Assembly: GCA_007745835.1 (NCBI GenBank)
Contig: CP036424.1
Location: forward strand, 2,901,968-2,965,967
DNA: 64,000 nucleotides
From: Planctomycetes bacterium MalM25
GTDB taxonomy: Bacteria > Planctomycetota > Planctomycetia > Pirellulales > Lacipirellulaceae
Direction of reading: 5' to 3'
Each line of letters starts with the position of its first letter. The first letter of the stretch is position 1. Positions 61,546 through 64,000 of the stretch are shown here, piece by piece. The notes under the pieces were generated by a model. It was not told where the DNA came from and did not search any database. It saw only the letters and a list, made by a program, of their open reading frames with translations. The position numbers were made by a program, and so were the translations under genes.

Positions 61546-62657
61546 ATGAGGTTGTACGCCAGCAGGTGCGTCCAGGCCTCCTTGCGGACCAACTCGGGCG
61601 TCTTGCAACGCAGCACGTCCATCTGCATCGTCGTCTTGATCGATCGCACGTCGAGTTCCTGATTCCAACGAGCCCGGTACAGCTCGGCCAAGTCTTCCTT
61701 GGAATACCGCTTCGGATCGAGCAACGTCGTGACGAGGATCATCGCCTTGGTGCGGAAGCCCGGGCGGTGGATACGGACACGCGTTTCGCGAACCGTTAGA
61801 TACCTCGGCATCGCTAGTTGTGCTTTGCGACCAACGCCACGGATGTCAGGCTTTGGCCAACGCACCAGGTGGTCCTCCTTCCCGAGCCGCTGGCCAAGGC
61901 GGAAGTCGGCGGCCCGCAGGGCCTTGTTGAGCCGAGTGACCATGGCCACGCCTCGTTGCTGCGTCTCGTAGAGACACCGCCAGTTGCCGATCAGGCAGTC
62001 CGCCAGCAGCACGTCGCCCGCTCGGAACACGCCGGAGAGCCCCCTCAACAGCGTCACCTCGCCTTGCCCCTTGCCGGCGTAACGGCTGAACCCAAGATCG
62101 AGAATCGCTCCGGTGGCGAGCGACGTGATCGCCCCGATCCGGGCGAGCGGGAAGCCGAGGCCCGGTCGCTGGTTGTAGGGCTGCGGGTACTCGGCCTGGT
62201 TCGCCGGGGTGTCGGGCATGCTCACGGTCGCGCCGTCAAACATCAGCACGCGACGCCCCTTCCAGAGCCATTCCGGGTTGGCCTTCGTGTCGAGCGCTCG
62301 ACCGACCAGGCGTGTCACGGCGGAGAAGAACTCCTCTGGCAGACGCACCCTGGCTTGGCAGTAAGCACCGGTCTTCGAGGAGCACGCGTCTTGCCCTTCG
62401 GAGAGGCGGTGGGCGATGAGCCGGGCGACCGCGGCGCGGCACGAGTGGTCCGCGCTGAGCACCTGACCGAGGAACACCCACAGCGTCACGAGCGGCGTGT
62501 AGACCCGGTCCTTCCAGGCGACGCCCGAGGTCGCGAGCGCCTTGGACACAAGCTCTTTGGAGAGCACGTCGCTGAAGGGGAGTTCGCCCTCCTGCAAGAA
62601 CTGCCGCCGCAGAAAGCTGATCTGGCTACGACAGCGTCCGTCCGTGTAGCCTCGCAT
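61521..62657 (-). pseudogene. IS4-family transposase, C-terminally truncated
   Basis: 378 residues. DDE residues are visible in DGATVSMPDT (about 140), ADCLIGNW (about 219) and the YRARWNQELDVRS segment carrying the glutamate of the Y-x-R-x-x-x-E-L-D motif (about 332-343). After HLLAYNLIR the frame runs into SRRSAE, which is encoded by the antisense of the IS630 stub, and stops. Perhaps 40-60 residues of the usual C-terminus are missing. The core is intact, so activity cannot be fully excluded, but without a proper end the element should be immobile. Confidence 0.7.
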
Positions 62658-62987
62658 CGTTGGGCCTCCTTGCCGTCGATGGGTTGTGTGACAACTCTCA
62701 TCTAGGCGAGCGAGGCCCTTCTTCGCAGGTCACTTCATGGCAACGACTTGCGGAGAACTACGTGCCATTCGTCGTCTCCACCGTCTGCAGTTCGGCGGAA
62801 GCCGTAAGCTCAGCGGCTGGTCCAACCGACGCAGAAACAGCTAGCCGTATGTAACTAATAGCATACGCTATCACTGAAGACTGTCTGCTTTCGCGAGGCC
62901 GGCAAGCGATTCGATAGAGAGAAGACGACCCCGACACGCCTCCACCCCAGGGGCGTGTCGGGGTCGATACGGCGTCAGCCGGCTGGG
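62658..62987. other. 330-base region between the IS remnant and the dockerin gene
   Basis: Contains the 5' side of the IS4 copy, whose outer border I cannot locate, and the terminator of the following gene. A patch near 62840-62880 is AT-richer. No gene seen. Confidence 0.4.
62927..62965 (-). terminator. Strong hairpin terminator of the dockerin protein gene
   Basis: A perfect 14-bp stem (GACCCCGACACGCC with its complement, 11-base loop) lies 23 bases past the stop on the minus strand, followed by a pyrimidine-rich GTCTTCTCTC tail. Confidence 0.75.
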
Positions 62988-64000
62988 CTAGGCCAGGCGG
63001 CTACGAAACTGCGGCTGCAAGCCGTCGGTAGATCTGGACTCGACGGCGTCGTCGCCTTGTTCGGCGAAGGGTGCCTGGTCTTCATCGGTCTCCTGCTGAA
63101 TCCCCTGCTCAACCTCGAGCAGTAGCAGGGCGGCGTCCAAGGCCGCCAAGGTCGACTCGGTCGATGAGCGGCTCGTCAGCTCCGGTGTCGAAGGCGATTG
63201 GAACGCCACGGCGGGGGCTACAAGAGTCTCGACGGCCTCAGCAGCCTCCGTGGCCACGGCGAAGACTTCATCGAAGACCAAGGCTGACGGCAGGTTGGCC
63301 GTCGTGGCCGGGACTGGCTCATCGAAGCTGCCGATCATCAAGTTACCGCCCGTGCTGCCGTAATTATTAGCCCAGATGGTCCTGTCGGCATCGGTGATCT
63401 CGCCGTCGCCATCACCATCGGCCCGCAGATCTATCGTGCTGCCGAAAGTATCGCGGAAGACCGTGTAGTCTGCCGCGTCAACTCTCCCGTCGCCGTTGTA
63501 GTCGCCGACGGTGGCACCGACGATCACTTCGGCAACCGCGTCGCTGCCGGTGCTCGACGTCGTGTTCGCCGCGTCGATCGCCCGGCCGTTGCCGGTGATC
63601 GCGTTGCCGACCAGGTTCAGCTGGTAAGTGCCGGTCGGCAACTGACCGCCGACGACCGCCGCCCCAGTGAAGCTGAGCGTGATCGCGTTGGAGCCAAAGC
63701 CCGTGATGGTCGGCAACGCATCGACGCCGACCACCTCCAAGCCATTCTCGTCGGTCAGGGTGACACCCGTGCCGCCGGGGCCAGTGATGCCGCCGTCGCC
63801 TAGGTTGAACTGGCTGACCGGTCCGTTGAAGTTCAAGGTGATCGTTCCGTCCGGGTTAGCGGTGGCGCCCGTCAGCGAGACCAGGGCGCTGTCCGCCGCG
63901 ACGTTCTCTTCGCCCGGAGTGAGGGCGGCGCCATCGACCGGCAGTCCGAAGGCCTCGGCGGCCTCGTACAGCAGGTAGTCATCGCCCGCGGGGAAGAGGT
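62988..64000 (-). CDS. Exported protein with dockerin-type repeat, 5' end outside window
   Basis: The frame stays open to the window edge; 337 residues are seen. The N-terminal part visible contains beta-rich repeats (a Y-L-L-Y-E-A-A-E-A-F-G segment, then SLTGATANPDGTITL and a later F-G-S-N-A-I-T-L-S-F) typical of surface proteins. GDYNGDGRVDAADYTVFRD and D-G-D-G-E-I-T-D-A-D-R-T-I-W form a dockerin type I pair of calcium-binding loops. A C-terminal Ala/Glu/Ser-rich segment follows, ending in a short basic tail. Planctomycetes use such dockerin-like repeats in giant surface proteins; no cohesin is in the window. Confidence 0.8.
   Translation of the reverse strand, partial: LFPAGDDYLLYEAAEAFGLPVDGAALTPGEENVAADSALVSLTGATANPDGTITLNFNGPVSQFNLGDGGITGPGGTGVTLTDENGLEVVGVDALPTITGFGSNAITLSFTGAAVVGGQLPTGTYQLNLVGNAITGNGRAIDAANTTSSTGSDAVAEVIVGATVGDYNGDGRVDAADYTVFRDTFGSTIDLRADGDGDGEITDADRTIWANNYGSTGGNLMIGSFDEPVPATTANLPSALVFDEVFAVATEAAEAVETLVAPAVAFQSPSTPELTSRSSTESTLAALDAALLLLEVEQGIQQETDEDQAPFAEQGDDAVESRSTDGLQPQFRSRLA

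Larger units (their letters stand above)
61423..62700. mobile_element. Composite IS remnant (IS630 stub joined to truncated IS4 copy)
   Basis: Limits are approximate. The left 120 bases appear to be the upstream end and first codons of an IS630 element; the rest is an IS4-type transposase gene on the opposite strand whose 3' end is missing. No terminal inverted repeat or target duplication could be matched between the two sides, consistent with deletion or insertion of one element into the other. Confidence 0.5.

Overview
The window looks like a piece of a GC-rich planctomycete chromosome, most likely a marine member of the Pirellulales. The lines of evidence are a PEP-CTERM protein, a dockerin-type EF-hand protein, an SHD1-domain protein, a PQQ-type propeller, a Tat-dependent Gfo/Idh/MocA oxidoreductase, several Ser/Thr kinases and a GH50-type agarase. 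Small secreted Gly/His/Cys-rich proteins and many dispersed palindromic repeats fit the same picture. The assignment to order is inference; no rRNA, tRNA or CRISPR array was recognised.

Layout. 1-5.1 kb: small secreted proteins and a trypsin-like protease. Four of these genes carry the same promoter-like motif (GTAACA-N14-CCGCTTGGC), and they are separated by palindromic MITE-like elements. 5.2-11.3 kb: a membrane Ser/Thr kinase, then a compact VWA / PP2C phosphatase / kinase-HhH triad (TerY-P type). 11.4-27.5 kb: PEP-CTERM protein, GYF-GspE/PilB ATPase, Tat oxidoreductase plus DoxX-like protein, D-2-hydroxyacid dehydrogenase, a soluble kinase, a tRNA-dihydrouridine synthase, an SHD1 protein, MgtE, a PQQ propeller and an AGCS symporter. 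27.7-32.9 kb: sufR-sufC-sufB-sufD-Rieske-sufT-like Fe-S assembly cluster. 33-46.7 kb: Aer-like PAS protein, GH50-type agarase, DUF11 surface protein, bioB, RicT/PSP1-like protein, STAS protein, sialate O-acetylesterase-like enzyme, thiO, a TIGR04282-type protein and a putative metallopeptidase.

46.6-50.7 kb: a short-chain dehydrogenase with a PhyH-fold enzyme whose iron motif reads H-Q-A instead of H-x-D, as in SyrB2/CmaB-type halogenases; then a VKOR-DsbA fusion and an orphan Vsr endonuclease. 50.9-60.5 kb: a five-gene block behind a near-perfect sigma-54 promoter, encoding two circularly permuted ATP-grasp domains, two alpha-E domains, two transglutaminase domains and a DUF2126 ligase-like domain. 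This is a predicted peptide-forming and processing system of unknown product. 60.5-62.9 kb: an eroded mobile region with an excisionase-like gene, an IS630 start fragment and a truncated IS4 transposase fused to it. 63-64 kb: the C-terminal part of a large secreted dockerin protein.

The strongest candidates for undescribed biology are the sigma-54-linked ATP-grasp/alpha-E/transglutaminase operon, the halogenase-like gene with its SDR partner, the TerY-P triad and the four-copy promoter motif. The clearest pathway-level cooperation is in the suf block, where SufR is placed to sense Fe-S status and control the downstream assembly genes.
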